DNA of 64,000 bases from Exophiala sp. HKRS030 (lineage: Eukaryota > Ascomycota > Eurotiomycetes > Chaetothyriales > Herpotrichiellaceae): NCBI GenBank assembly GCA_023897205.1, contig JAHWDD010000009.1, positions 1,240,001 through 1,304,000 of the forward strand, given 5' to 3'. Positions 10,889-22,486 of this stretch are shown here, one piece after another (the stretch's first letter is position 1; each line of letters opens with the position of its first letter). The position numbers and the translations under genes are program-made. The notes beneath the pieces were generated by a model. It did not search any database, was not told where the DNA came from, and was given only the letters and a program-made list of their open reading frames with translations.

Positions 10889-13014
10889 ATGGCAGACCCG
10901 CGGGTCGTGTCACAGAAGCACCCTCGACCCCAGTCTCGGTCTCAAGATGTGCATGACAACCTGAGCGAGTCGCGTTTCCCCCAGAACCAAGGAAAAGAGT
11001 CGGAGGCGGGGGCTCAAGATCGCTTTCTGTTGACACCACCGGCACACACCTCTCATGTCGATCCTATGCAACAGGCCATCTTCCACAACAATATCCGTGC
11101 TTCTCAGGCAAATCAACATGCCCCATTCCCCAGTGCACAATTGTCAACTTCCCCAGAACGCTATCAAACCATCCCTCATGAGGCGGCGATCCTGCTCGGT
11201 GGCTTGCATATTCGGACAGATGGCAACAATGCCATGAATCGGTCGAACTCAGGACACTCGATAGACTCTGACTCGCGCTTAAGATCGAGTTCCTCTGCTT
11301 CAAGCCTTCCTCTCCGACATCCGAGCATTCGAGCACATCTCCATTCGTCTGCGGGCTCTGTCTCTCCGGGAACGAGTATCTCCTCTCCACAAATTGCTGC
11401 CATGCTGGATATCACACCCCTACCTTCTCCGACCATCGGTACGTTCGAGTCATTGAGAGCGCTGTCGAGAACTCGATCCCGTGGCTCCTCGATCTCTTCT
11501 TTGAAATCTACAAAGGCAGAGTCTTCGGCTTCCCCTGCTGCTGCTGCTGCTGCTACGGCTGTCTTGTCACCTACTTCACCCCGCCGGAAAGGATATGGTG
11601 TACTCAGATCTCCCCCGAAATCAAACTTGTCCGATGAGCAGGGTATTTCGAGTGAAGAGTCGCATCCTAGAAGTGTAAGCGACTATGTCCCGGAGGCCTT
11701 AGCAGTCCCGAAACCTCGATATGTGGCTGTATCGACCACTGGCCCGCCCTCTGGCCTGACGGACACTCCCATGCATCGTGAAGAATTCATCGGCCCCGAC
11801 AGGAGAACCACCAAATCTCATGCCAGACCGACGACCCCACCACCGATTACCCCTACAACTGAGCCTATCGATGAAGATGAACCAGCGGCCAAGCGTCCCC
11901 GATTGGAGGTTTTCCACGCGAAGAGCATCACTACTGGGGAGCCGAGATCTTATGAAGCGATCCGTATCCTTGGTCAGGGAACGTTCAGCAAGGTCTATCT
12001 GGCAGTGCGATTGATTCATAAAGATCGACAAGACAGTGTTGATTATCGGCAAGAGAGCATGAATATGGCTGGAGTCAAGGCCCGATCTCGAAGACTGGTG
12101 GCTGTGAAGGTAGTTGAACATGGACCTGCTGGTGGTGCAGATGCCGACCGAATCGAGATTGGGCTGAAGCGAGAAGTGGACATTCTCAACGCTATTCAAC
12201 ATCCCTCTTTGGTCCATTTGAAAGCCTTTGGAACCGACGGGCGTGCGCGAGCTCTGCTGGTCATGAATTACTGTCCTGGTGGAGATCTATTTGAGGTTGC
12301 TACCAAATACCGAGAGGTTCTGGTTCCAGCACTTGTGCGAAGAATTTTCGCCGAGCTTGTTTCAGCCGCACGATATCTTCATCAGAAGTTCGTTGTGCAC
12401 CGAGACATCAAGTTGGAAAGTAGGTCACCCACTTGCTATATTGGTTTCTTGCGCTGACCGGGACAGACGTGCTGCTCAATATTCCAGTGCGAGTACACTC
12501 CGATGTCGAGGATTGGCAGACACTAGACCGTGCTGTGGTGACTTTGACTGATATGGGTCTGTCGCGGCGGATACCTGAGCCACCAGAGAGCCCGCTACTA
12601 AGCACCAGATGCGGGAGTGAAGATTATGCTGCTCCGGAAATCTTGATGGGCCAGCCATACGATGGCCGCCAGACGGACGCATGGGCTTTGGGTGTTCTTT
12701 TATATGCACTGATGGAAGGTCGCTTGCCCTTTGACCCCCTGCCTGGTGCGAGAGGAGATCCAGCCACCTTGAGAGCGCGCACACCTCACCGAATCGCACG
12801 ATGTGAATGGGCTTGGGTCAAATACGGAGACGAGGACGGGAATTGGGATCCTGAAAAGGGAAAGGAGTTCAATGGGGCGGAACTATGTGTGGACGCGCTC
12901 TTGAAACGAAACACACGGCGGAAACCACTGGCCGAGATCCGTGAGATGCCTTGGGTCAAGGACGGAATTCAAGTCGACGGAGGCCTTAGATGGGTCGAAG
13001 AGGAGAGGCTGTAA
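10889..13014 (+). CDS. Ser/Thr protein kinase with long disordered N-terminus
   Basis: Protein kinase of 692 aa from exons 10889-12419 and 12467-13014. Residues 1 to about 350 are Ser/Pro-rich and low-complexity, including a run of Ala and many SPxR/RxxS-like sites that suggest regulation by phosphorylation. The kinase domain begins about residue 353: glycine loop GQGTFSKVY, then a basic insert of about 25 residues, the VAVKVVE lysine, catalytic loop HRDIKLENVLLN (made across the intron), and AAPEIL. The metal-binding motif is DMG (TLTDMGLSRR) instead of DFG. Overall it looks CAMK/Snf1-like, but I cannot name the orthologue. The residues needed for catalysis are present, so it is probably active. 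Confidence 0.9.
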
Positions 13015-13725
13015 CAACAACATAGTGACGAGAAATGTCTTTCTGTGGTATGAGCCTGTATTATGTCTTGAAACGCGCGATAGACGGACCAGGGTTTGGT
13101 AAATCGCTGATACGGGATTGGTTAAGATCGTGATTCATCCGACTGCCGAGGAAAAAGGGTGCTCGGATTTATTTTTGACCATGTCCATGGCGAGGGCTTC
13201 TTCTTCTGTTTCTTCCTCTGTACTTTTGAACAACAGTTTGGACGAAACGACAAGACGAGATTCTTCACTGCCTACTGAACATACATTCTGGTTATTGATG
13301 CTCCTGTTGGCCACGGATATCGCAGAGTACAGCCCTTGAGTTATAGTAGTCGTTGTACTCCGTATATGCGGCCGGAGTTGATTGAGCCTCCCCGATCAGG
13401 TTCGAATTATGCAGGCTCCGATTGGTCCAAGTCCGATCCCGGTTCATTCGATGCCCGCGATTTGATTCTTTGCTCTCTCGACCTGGGTTAATAATTTTCG
13501 GATTTTGGAGAAACTCGCCTGCGCCCATCGTGACATTTCCTCCCCTGCAACAACCTCGTTCACGGTATTGGAGTGTCGGTCAAGCTTCACAGCTGGCTTT
13601 CAGCTGTAGATCAGGCGGCTGGGGTAGATTGTGACTCACTTGATCCTTTTTGTGGGAGTTTGTCAAGACATCGGGCCGCAGGGCAAACCGAAGCACTTCC
13701 TCCTCTCCTCTCAATTTCATACACA
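13015..13725. other. Intergenic, ILV3 promoter region
   Basis: No gene seen. Contains a TACTCCGTA motif at 13356-13364. An open frame continues upstream of the ILV3 start from 13573, but the mitochondrial presequence-like start at 13726 is preferred. Confidence 0.6.
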
Positions 13726-15645
13726 ATGAAGGCCTCGGCATCACTGCGAAGCCTGCGCCTGCGCCAGGCAAAAGGCCGCCTTTTCTCTCAAAACATGTAT
13801 GTTGCTCCTCCTTGTTCATCGTGCGCAGGTCAAGCAGGAGTAAGGAATGCTAATCGTCGTCCAAACCACAGCCGTACCTTAACATCCTCACAACGCCGCT
13901 CCTCGTCTGAACAAGATGCCAATGACACCGGTCTCAATCGTGTTTCGCGCACCATCACCCAACCCAAGTCCCAAGGCGCCTCACAGGCCATGCTATATGC
14001 CACTGGGCTGTCGGAGACCGACATGGCCAAGCCCCAAGTCGGTATCTCGTCGGTGTGGTACACCGGCAACCCATGCAATATGCACCTGATGGATCTCTCC
14101 AACATCGTACGCAAAGGTGTCTCCGATGCGGGCCTGGCGCCTATGCAGTTCAACACAATTGGTGTATCCGACGGCATCTCCATGGGCACATCCGGCATGC
14201 GGTACTCGCTGCAGTCGCGGGAAATCATTGCCGACTCGATCGAAACCGTCATGAATGGCCAATGGTACGACGCCAACATCTCACTCCCTGGTTGTGACAA
14301 GAACATGCCCGGCGTGATCATGGCCATGGGCCGTGTCAACAGACCGTCCATCATGGTCTACGGTGGGTCGATTGCGGCCGGATGTGCTTCGACACAGAAC
14401 AATGCCCCCATCGACATCGTGTCGGCTTTCCAAGCCTACGGACAATTCATCACTGGTGAAATCGACGAGACACAACGATTCGACATTATTCGCCACGCGT
14501 GTCCCGGTAGCGGCGCTTGCGGTGGCATGTACACAGCCAACACCATGGCCAGTGCGATCGAGACTCTGGGTATGTCGTTGCCCGGCAGCTCTAGCAACCC
14601 GGCCGTGTCGAAGGCGAAACAACTCGAGTGTCTCGCCGCGGGTGGCGCGATCAAGAACCTGCTCAAATTGGACCTACGTCCCCGCGAAATCATGACACGA
14701 GCCGCGTTCGAGGACGCCATGGTCCTGGTCATGATCACGGGCGGCAGCACGAACGCCGTGCTCCATCTGATCGCCATGGCAGACGCGGTAGGTGTCAAGT
14801 TGTCCATTGACGATTTCCAAGCCGTCAGCGACCGAACTCCATTCTTGTCCGACCTCAAACCGAGCGGCAAATACGTGTTCAACGATCTACACCACATTGG
14901 CGGTATCCCGACACTGTTGAAATTCTTGATCAAAGAGGGTGTGGTCAAGGGTGAAGGGATGACCGTCACCGGACAGACACTCAAGAAGAACGTCGAGAAT
15001 GCACCAGACTTTCCTAGCGACCAGACCATCATCAAGCCTTTTAGCGACCCCATCAAGCCGACGGGCCACATTCAGATCCTCCGAGGTAGTCTGGCGCCCG
15101 GTGGCAGCGTGGGCAAAATCACCGGCAAAGAAGGACTCCGGTTCACCGGCAAGGCCAAGGTCTACGACGCCGAGGATTTGTTCATCGAGGCCCTCGAGCG
15201 CGGGGAGATCAAAAAGGGCGAGAAGACGGTGGTCGTCATCCGCTACGAAGGGCCCAAAGGTGGCCCGGGCATGCCGGAGATGTTGAAGCCCAGCTCGGCC
15301 ATCATGGGAGCGGGGTTGGGCAAGGACGTCGCGCTCATCACGGACGGAAGATTCAGTGGAGGCTCGCACGGTTTCTTGATCGGGCACATCGTGCCCGAGG
15401 CCATGGAAGGTGGGCCGATCGGGTTGGTCGAGGACGGGGACGAGATTGTCATCGACGCCGAGACGAGGACCTTGGATGTCAGTGTGAGCGAGGGTGAATT
15501 GGCGAAACGGAGGGAAGAATGGTCCAAGAACAAACCGGAACCCAGGTACCGGAGGGGCGTTTTGGCAAAGTATGCGAAGCTCGTGAGTGATGCCAGTCAC
15601 GGTTGTATTACCGATAAAGAAGACGTCGTGAATCTTTATTCTTGA
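13726..15645 (+). CDS. ILV3: Dihydroxyacid dehydratase, mitochondrial
   Basis: Fe-S enzyme that dehydrates 2,3-dihydroxy-isovalerate and 2,3-dihydroxy-3-methylvalerate in valine/isoleucine synthesis. The N-terminus ([20 protein letters not shown]) is Arg/Ser-rich with no acids, a typical mitochondrial presequence. Family signatures are present: [28 protein letters not shown] and [11 protein letters not shown], together with cluster-ligand cysteines. A probable 75-nt intron at 13797-13871 (GTATGT...CACAG) has a length divisible by three and no stop. Spliced, the protein is 614 aa and reads FSQNIRTLTSSQ; unspliced it is 639 aa. The rest is one exon. The gene converges with an MFS transporter gene. 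Confidence 0.97.
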   Translation: MKASASLRSLRLRQAKGRLFSQNMYVAPPCSSCAGQAGVRNANRRPNHSRTLTSSQRRSSSEQDANDTGLNRVSRTITQPKSQGASQAMLYATGLSETDMAKPQVGISSVWYTGNPCNMHLMDLSNIVRKGVSDAGLAPMQFNTIGVSDGISMGTSGMRYSLQSREIIADSIETVMNGQWYDANISLPGCDKNMPGVIMAMGRVNRPSIMVYGGSIAAGCASTQNNAPIDIVSAFQAYGQFITGEIDETQRFDIIRHACPGSGACGGMYTANTMASAIETLGMSLPGSSSNPAVSKAKQLECLAAGGAIKNLLKLDLRPREIMTRAAFEDAMVLVMITGGSTNAVLHLIAMADAVGVKLSIDDFQAVSDRTPFLSDLKPSGKYVFNDLHHIGGIPTLLKFLIKEGVVKGEGMTVTGQTLKKNVENAPDFPSDQTIIKPFSDPIKPTGHIQILRGSLAPGGSVGKITGKEGLRFTGKAKVYDAEDLFIEALERGEIKKGEKTVVVIRYEGPKGGPGMPEMLKPSSAIMGAGLGKDVALITDGRFSGGSHGFLIGHIVPEAMEGGPIGLVEDGDEIVIDAETRTLDVSVSEGELAKRREEWSKNKPEPRYRRGVLAKYAKLVSDASHGCITDKEDVVNLYS

Positions 15646-16490
15646 GATGACCGGGATGGGGGAAGTGGAAGGGAACAAATGCATATAGTCCTTGCAAGGG
15701 TAAAGGGAAAGGGTCCATTTTGTGTTTTGTTCCTACACAGTATAGTACAGAACAGGAAAAAGAATGGCCGGAAAAAGGGACCCTCTACATCCTAATTTGG
15801 TCTTGAACGGTTCAGATGGACGATTGAATGATCCATCCGTCCTGTCGATTGATTTGTCAACCACTGCTCCTTTTTCTGTCCCCAAACCCCTACCGAGGTC
15901 TTCCAAATTCTGGGGGGTGAGCCGGGTTTCAATGTACCTGTTCAGGTAGGTAGGTAGGTAGGTAGTTTGATATTCATCATGTACCTAGGAGGTTGGGGGG
16001 TTTTTTTGGCAAAAAGTTGCGTCGATTCTGGTAAGCAAATGAATTCCTGTTGATCTCAAATCTAGAGAGATGACAGTCTCCACGGCACACCAACACCTAG
16101 CTCGGCTCGTCATATTAAGAAACAAAATAGCTGGTGACCTGATAAGATGATGAGAGGGGATCTGAATCTGAAACCCGACTTGTTTGGATTTCTATATTTT
16201 CCCATGATTACTGAATTCCTGGATCCCCAGGTCCCGTTGAGAGAAACACCCCCGTCCCCCGTACGCTGCAACACCTTTGGATGTTGGAAAATGACGACGA
16301 CAAAACCGAACCAGATGGTTTGTATACTCGTAAGAAAAAACAAAAAGGTCAACCATCGTAATAAAAGAAATTTCGTTTCGTTACAACAACTTGATGGTGA
16401 TTGACGGCGACACACACACAAGGCACGTCCACACACACGTACATATCCATACACTTTCTCTCACAACCAAAAAAAAGAAGAAAAAGGCCT
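15646..16490. other. Convergent 3' region, ILV3 / MFS
   Basis: Shared terminator region between two genes facing each other. Contains the AGGT repeat noted separately; no coding features. Confidence 0.6.
15944..15965. repeat. (AGGT)n tetranucleotide microsatellite
   Basis: Five and a half units of AGGT in the ILV3 3' region. Confidence 0.95.
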
Positions 16491-18230
16491 CTAGGCACCT
16501 GCGTCCAACTTGACCTTACCCTTGATACTCTCCCACTTGGGGGTGAAGGCCAGCACGAACGTGACACAGGCACACGCAATGGCGATGGCGAACGGTACAC
16601 GCAGGCCTTCCATGTAGGCCGACAGGATCCCGGAGAGTTGTTCCGCGTTGAACACCTTTCTCAAGTCGGTGGCCCCGGTCGCGATGACGAGGCCCGGGTT
16701 GATCCCTGGAGCCCTCTTGGGGATCTCCTTGAGCATCTTGTTGGTGAAGCCGGATTGGCCGGCCGAGATGAAAATGGCACCGCCGATGGTCTGGAAGAAC
16801 AAGATGATGGCGGACACCGAGCTCAAATCTGACGGGGTGACGACGGCCTGCCCGACGATGACGGGAATCTGGAAGATCAGACCCAAACCGATGCCGACGA
16901 GGGCTTGGTAGCCGATCCACTTGTCGCTGCCGGAGTCGATCTCGAGGGTGTAGATCATGCCGGAGCCGACAGAGGCCAGGATGGAACCCAGGGCCATGAG
17001 GGGGATGTAGTGGCCCCAGACCGTCAAGAGACCACCGGAGACGATTGTGAAGAGAGAGGCGCCCAGGACGAGAGGGAGGTTGTCGATCCCAGACTTGGCG
17101 GCAGACACGTTGCGAGTCGCTTGGAAGTAGATGGGCAGGTAGTACAAGAGAATGAAGAAACAGCCGGCGGTGAAGAAGATGAATGCGCACATGGCGCCGA
17201 TGGTTCGGTCCTTGATCAGACGACCCTGGAGGAGTGCTCGATCACCCTGGAAGTATTCGATGGCAAGGAAGGCAAGAACCAGGACGCCGAATAGGACGAG
17301 AGTAGCGACGACGGACCCGTTGGACCAGGCCTTGGTGGTGCCACCCCATTGCATGGCGAGCAGATAACAGATGATGGCCGCCATGATGGTGAATGTGCCG
17401 GGAAAGTCCATCTGGAGGAGCTTCTCCCTCAGTGTCGCGCTTTGTGGACGTGCGGCTTTGGGTGTTCGGAAAAACAGGAAGATGATGGCTGCGGCCGCGC
17501 CTCCGATAGGTAGATTGATGTAGAAACACCAACGCCATGTGAGGTTGTCAGTGAAGACGCCGCCCAGGAGAGGGCCAATGACCGAGGCGACACCAAAGGT
17601 GGCTCCCATCAGACCAGTAAAGGCCGGTCGGTGTTTAGGGCGAGCTGAAAAGGCGATGATGGTGTAGGAGCCTGAAGCGATACCCGCTCCTCCCATACCA
17701 GCGATGGCTCTCCCCACGATCAACGTGGTGGAGTTGTTGGCCACGGCGCAGATGAGAGAGCCGATCTCAAAGATGAAGATGCTGGCCAGGTATGAAATCT
17801 TCAAAGGGAAGTATTTGTAGAGCTTTCCCCACGTCGCTTGGAACGAGCCGATGGTCAAGAAGAAGGCAGATCCATACCAGCCGACCTGGTCAAGACTGTG
17901 GAACTGATCGGTGATACGCGGGATAGCTGTAGCGACAATGGTCATGTCCAAGGCCACCAGGAAAATACTGCAGGCCAAAGCCACGACGATCATGGCCAAG
18001 GGGAAGGCAGAAGGGTAATCGGATGTGTCGATGCGTGACATCTCACGACCCAGGGCGTCATCTTTCTCGACAGTCACCGAGTTGTCAGATCCAGAGATTT
18101 GTCGAGACAGGCTGACCTCTTGCTCTTGCTTCTTCTCATTGTCTGACTCGACAACAGGTTGAGGAGGCTTCGAGAAATCTGTTTGGGAGGTAGCAGCGGA
18201 CGCATCTGCGGAGGGTTGTAGAGCTGCCAT
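16491..18230 (-). CDS. MFS drug:H+ antiporter, DHA2-type (14 TM)
   Basis: Major facilitator of 579 aa in one exon, likely plasma membrane. A hydrophilic, acidic N-terminal tail of about 75 residues is followed by about 14 hydrophobic segments. The antiporter motif C region GPLLGGVFTDN...TWRWCFYINLPIG marks the DHA2 multidrug/toxin efflux family. TM1 carries LDMTIVATAIPRI, typical of the same group. The ATG at 18230 (MAALQPSADASA) is chosen because upstream in-frame sequence looks like 5' leader. Substrate is unknown. The gene is divergent, across 1.8 kb, from a Zn2Cys6 regulator that could control it. Confidence 0.92.
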   Translation of the reverse strand: MAALQPSADASAATSQTDFSKPPQPVVESDNEKKQEQEVSLSRQISGSDNSVTVEKDDALGREMSRIDTSDYPSAFPLAMIVVALACSIFLVALDMTIVATAIPRITDQFHSLDQVGWYGSAFFLTIGSFQATWGKLYKYFPLKISYLASIFIFEIGSLICAVANNSTTLIVGRAIAGMGGAGIASGSYTIIAFSARPKHRPAFTGLMGATFGVASVIGPLLGGVFTDNLTWRWCFYINLPIGGAAAAIIFLFFRTPKAARPQSATLREKLLQMDFPGTFTIMAAIICYLLAMQWGGTTKAWSNGSVVATLVLFGVLVLAFLAIEYFQGDRALLQGRLIKDRTIGAMCAFIFFTAGCFFILLYYLPIYFQATRNVSAAKSGIDNLPLVLGASLFTIVSGGLLTVWGHYIPLMALGSILASVGSGMIYTLEIDSGSDKWIGYQALVGIGLGLIFQIPVIVGQAVVTPSDLSSVSAIILFFQTIGGAIFISAGQSGFTNKMLKEIPKRAPGINPGLVIATGATDLRKVFNAEQLSGILSAYMEGLRVPFAIAIACACVTFVLAFTPKWESIKGKVKLDAGA

Positions 18231-20017
18231 CTTGATGCTATGTGGAAGCGAAGGACAGAGGGATGAGAAACAAGGAGACGATTTACTTGCTAGGGGAGAG
18301 AGAGAGCAACTGATAAGGACAATACCTACCACCTAGATATATACTCTCAGCGTTTCGGAGACATTGTCAAGGAGACATCTGGTCCTGTAGTGGAGTTAAG
18401 GGACATAACGTTGGTATTGCGCATGGACGCCATAACAAAGGACGGCGATTCTTTCAAGTGTCCGAAGGCTTCTGGACGAATTTGTCCGTCTGTCACTGGG
18501 CGCGACATGCTCGAAAGGGGAAAATCGTCAGAATAGGAGTCAAACGTGGATCATCGTGGTATCGTATCCTGGATTAAAGTTACGTGGGATACGTCGTTGA
18601 AGCAATTGTGGATGCAAGGCTGAACGAACGGGCGCCTGTGTATGGCTGATCTAAATCGGTTGAGGCTGTATTCCGAAATCCGAACGTTTGGTGTCCTTTT
18701 TTTTCCAGCAGGGCAACAGCCAGCCGGACAAAAGCCTGACCTGCCAAGGGTCTCGGGAACTGCAGTTCGAGCGCCATCCTCTTGTCGGCCGACTCCAAGG
18801 TCCTGGGTTTCTGGGACCGGAGACTTTTGGGCGGGACCGGAGAGCAACCCAAGCAGTACTGGAAAGGGAATACATGCTTCAGGCGAACAATCAGGCATCC
18901 GACGACGACAGAATCTATTGTAAAAGCACGGAGCGATGAATCATGAGAATAAGCCAATACGGGTATCACCGACACGGACTCTCCATGATTGAAAAAATGC
19001 CATGGCCGTTCCACGGATTCACCAGTGCGTAACGTAAGGTAATTGCGGCGCAAAAGTTCGAACGAGGCTGACCTTCCTTATCTGGGCTCATTAAAGTGGC
19101 CTGGAAAGACCATCTTCCGGTTCCCGAGTCTTGGCTCAGCGATAAGATATTTCGTCTGACGATTGCTGAGTTGGTGGGAAGACACAGCATTCTAGCATCG
19201 TCTGACAATTCAATATTTGGTCCGTTGGTCGCCTGAATTGAGATCCAGATCCGATGTTTTTCTATTTTGGCTTATGGAAGCAACTTGGTCCACACCAAAT
19301 TCCTCTCTAGCTGCACTTCGTATCGTCGGTCGTTTGAAATTTTCCATTCTCCATGGATGACAAGAGCGGCTGGAGCCCAGTCCCACTATCCTCTCCATAC
19401 GAAATTGACTGGCTTATTGTCCTTCTGTCTACCCTAGTTTGTTGGGCTTTTGTAAGCAAAGCACAGACAAGCTTTGACTCATTCACGGACGGACGAAATA
19501 CGGACGACAAAGGACAAGCCGAAGTGCCAGAGCCCAGAATCGACCAGTGCGTGACTCAACTCCCTGCGCCTTTTTCCAATCTCGCCCGGAGTAACATTGA
19601 GAGGCCTTCTTCCCATGTGCGTCAATTGACTGGAGCCTGCCTGGCTATTCTGTACGGAGTACTGCCCAAGACAGCCTGAAGTGCTCCCTTGAAACTTCCA
19701 GAACGTCAACCCAGGTATTCGCTGCTATTGCTGACATCGAGGGAGCTAAGACCGATCTTTACCCACACAAATCCTCACGACACCAATCACGCCCACTGTA
19801 CCAGTCCGGGTATCTGTCAGCATCGCAGTTTAAGGTTGATGGGTGTATCGATATGACTTTTGCTACATCAGCCTACTGAACGAGCGTCATCTTGTGCATA
19901 TTCAGGGTCGCTGCAGATTCATTCACTCCGTGTGACGACCTCTTTAGAGACACCTCTTACGCCTTCGACCGCATCTCGGCCATCGTATACCACTGCTCCG
20001 GCTTCGGCCCAATCGCA
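18231..20017. other. Divergent intergenic, MFS / Zn2Cys6 regulator
   Basis: About 1.8 kb without a supported gene; presumably holds both promoters. A TACGGAGTA motif lies at 19653-19661. Confidence 0.6.
18338..18343 (-). promoter_or_regulatory. TATA-like element of MFS gene
   Basis: TATATA about 108 bp upstream of the MFS start codon, a plausible distance for a fungal TATA box. Motif-only evidence. Confidence 0.3.
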
Positions 20018-22486
20018 ATGAGCAATTCCACCTCCCCATACAATGACGCCCATGCCATGGGCTCCGATCACACTCAGGGTCCACCGCGAAAGAAGATGCG
20101 CAAAGGAACGAAGAGTTGTTTAGAATGCAGGCGCAGAAAGATCAAGTGTAACTTCGAGCCCGGAAGACCGGCAGTATGCAATGAATGCTATGCCCGTGGC
20201 TCTGCCTGTATCGATCAAGAACACGGGGACATACACTCGTACACGCAGACAAGTGTAGAACAGTCGAACTATAGTTTGCGCGAAAGGGTATCACAACTCG
20301 AAGACCTGGTCAAACAGGTACTACATCGGCTGCCCGAGAAAGGAGAAAACCCCTCTGGATCGCAGTCCCATACAGACGCCGACAAGAGCCATGTTGACGC
20401 ACAGGCTGCCGAGGTATTGAAAAGTCTGAAGAGTTCATTCCGCCAAGTCGAAGCAAACGTCGAAGAGTCGATACTTTTACCTGGTGGTGTCCGAGATGGT
20501 GCTCCGGCGCTGACTTTATTCGACAATGCCGTTCTTGAAAGAAAGGACAGCCAGCCTGTAGTGTCGAGAGAAAAGTACAACAAGAACAAGGCCCTGCTTG
20601 CTGCGTTACACAAGTTACTACCCTCGCCCCATGATCTGGAGATCATCCTCGAATCTTCTCACGAATGGTGGACGATATGGCGTAAAATGTTCCCCGAGAT
20701 CAGCGACAGTCGATGCGAAACGATCAAGGAGTCCGTTTCGCATTCCTTACGATCTGACCAGCCGGCTGAGTTGGCCAAGATCATGCTTTGTATTGCCATC
20801 GGAATCCATCAACTCCCAGGTTCTTTCGATTGGTCCAGGCTGCAGACAAAGGAAGAGCCAGCGGCTCTGATGGAACGGTACATCGCTACTGTCAACAAGC
20901 TCATCACGTCTGATGATGAAATTGCGGCTACGATTGACGGCATTGAATGTATGTTACTGGAGGCCAAATATCAGATCAACATGGGCCGTCCAAGGCGTGC
21001 GTGGCTGTTGTTCCATCGAGCGATTGCATTTGCCCAATTGCTTGGGCTGCACAAATTGCCAGCTCGCGTGGATAAGACATCTCGCGACTACCAGCGGTCC
21101 TTTAGCATCTGGTCCCATTTGATCCTCGGGGACAGATTCATGTCGCTGTTTCTTGGACTGCCGTACTCTGTTGCAGAACAGTTTGTCACTCCCTTTATCC
21201 CAGGAAATGGACCATTCCCCGGAAATGCCAGTGCTGGCGAACTTTACGTTGCAAAGATGATGCCGGTCATCACCAAGATTAATGACCGGAATCAGAGCGT
21301 CGTTCCGATGGGCTACTCTGCCACATTAAGACTCGACCAAGAATTGGAAGAGTTGCATAGTGCGCAGGATCCCTCCTGGTGGTCGCTTGAAATGATTCCC
21401 GGAGATGTGATCGACGACCATTTCGACCGATTACAAGCCCATTTTTATCACCATCAGGCACGGTTGCTTCTTCATATGCCGTTCATGCTTCGATCCTCGT
21501 CTGACAAAAGATACCAGTATTCGCACAGTGCTGCCCTTGAAGCGGCGCGAGAGATGATTCGGATTTACGGGGCGCTGCGGAATAATCCAGCTGTAGGCCC
21601 CTTTATCTGCAAATTAGTGGACTTCCAGGCTTTCACGTCCGCCATGCTCTTACTGCTCAACCTCTGTGGCTATTCACAGCAACACCGCGGTAGTAACTCT
21701 CAACCACCGGACCTCGAGCAAGACCAGAGAGATTCTGAACTCATTGACCAGACGATAGGCCTGCTCAAGGATGCCACCCAAGAAGGTGGAGGAGTTGTTG
21801 CTGCACAAAGCGCTCAAGCCCTTGAGATGCTTGCTCGTGCTCGACATTGCTCAGAATCAGACATCAAAGATCGTCCTGCTGGAACCTGTCAAGTTTCCAT
21901 TCCGTATTTCGGCACAATATCAATCGGCATGGGCAAGCAGTTCATTCCCATCAAGCCTGGAACGTATGTTCAACGTTCATCTAATTCTACTGTAACTGTT
22001 CCGACGAGGGGAGCCCCCAACACAGGGTTACCCACTCCTCCATCCATCACTTCGAGCAGCACGCAGCCATCTCCCATCACCACTACCATCGACAATCCTC
22101 ACCTGCAGCCCCCTCAAGCGCACAGACTACCAGTATACGAGTCCACAGACTTCATAGCCCCCGGGCTTGACCAAAATTGGCCTCAAGGCGACGACCCTTT
22201 GGTTACATTCGATAGCTTCATGTCTTTCGCACCTCAGAATATGCAAGACTATCCGTCTGCTGGTGGCACTGCAACCAGCAGTTCAGGTTTCACTCCACAA
22301 CAACAATCTCAAAGTCCATATACCGATGCTGTCACCAATTTCGACACTGGAATAGGCACTGGTGGCCTAGCAAGTATAGCCGCTCAGCAAGGCTTTCCTT
22401 TCGTCAACTACCCCTTTGGTCAGAGTGGCCCTGACCTTGATCAAGGCTGGAATTGGTTCGGCGTCGATGCACCACTCATGCAGTGA
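20018..22486 (+). CDS. Zn2Cys6 transcription factor with fungal_trans domain
   Basis: Nuclear DNA-binding regulator of 822 aa in one open exon. The basic stretch RKKMRKGTKS precedes the binuclear zinc cluster CLECRRRKIKC...CNECYARGSAC (residues about 34-65). A short coiled coil, RERVSQLEDLVKQVLHRL, follows as dimerisation element. The middle region (about 230-560) has the fungal-specific transcription factor architecture (YQINMGRPRRAWLLFHRAIAFAQLLGLHKL written here in part). The C-terminus is Ser/Thr/Gln/Pro-rich, as in activation domains. The ATG at 20018 is the first in-frame ATG. Target unknown; the divergent MFS gene is the nearest candidate. Confidence 0.92.
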   Translation: MSNSTSPYNDAHAMGSDHTQGPPRKKMRKGTKSCLECRRRKIKCNFEPGRPAVCNECYARGSACIDQEHGDIHSYTQTSVEQSNYSLRERVSQLEDLVKQVLHRLPEKGENPSGSQSHTDADKSHVDAQAAEVLKSLKSSFRQVEANVEESILLPGGVRDGAPALTLFDNAVLERKDSQPVVSREKYNKNKALLAALHKLLPSPHDLEIILESSHEWWTIWRKMFPEISDSRCETIKESVSHSLRSDQPAELAKIMLCIAIGIHQLPGSFDWSRLQTKEEPAALMERYIATVNKLITSDDEIAATIDGIECMLLEAKYQINMGRPRRAWLLFHRAIAFAQLLGLHKLPARVDKTSRDYQRSFSIWSHLILGDRFMSLFLGLPYSVAEQFVTPFIPGNGPFPGNASAGELYVAKMMPVITKINDRNQSVVPMGYSATLRLDQELEELHSAQDPSWWSLEMIPGDVIDDHFDRLQAHFYHHQARLLLHMPFMLRSSSDKRYQYSHSAALEAAREMIRIYGALRNNPAVGPFICKLVDFQAFTSAMLLLLNLCGYSQQHRGSNSQPPDLEQDQRDSELIDQTIGLLKDATQEGGGVVAAQSAQALEMLARARHCSESDIKDRPAGTCQVSIPYFGTISIGMGKQFIPIKPGTYVQRSSNSTVTVPTRGAPNTGLPTPPSITSSSTQPSPITTTIDNPHLQPPQAHRLPVYESTDFIAPGLDQNWPQGDDPLVTFDSFMSFAPQNMQDYPSAGGTATSSSGFTPQQQSQSPYTDAVTNFDTGIGTGGLASIAAQQGFPFVNYPFGQSGPDLDQGWNWFGVDAPLMQ

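Noticed and set aside
14887..15684. 265-codon minus-strand open frame opposite ILV3
   Set aside because: Antisense shadow produced by GC-rich third positions of ILV3.
16401..17294. Long plus-strand open frames opposite the DHA2 transporter
   Set aside because: Antisense shadows of a well-supported membrane protein; charged, low-complexity translations.
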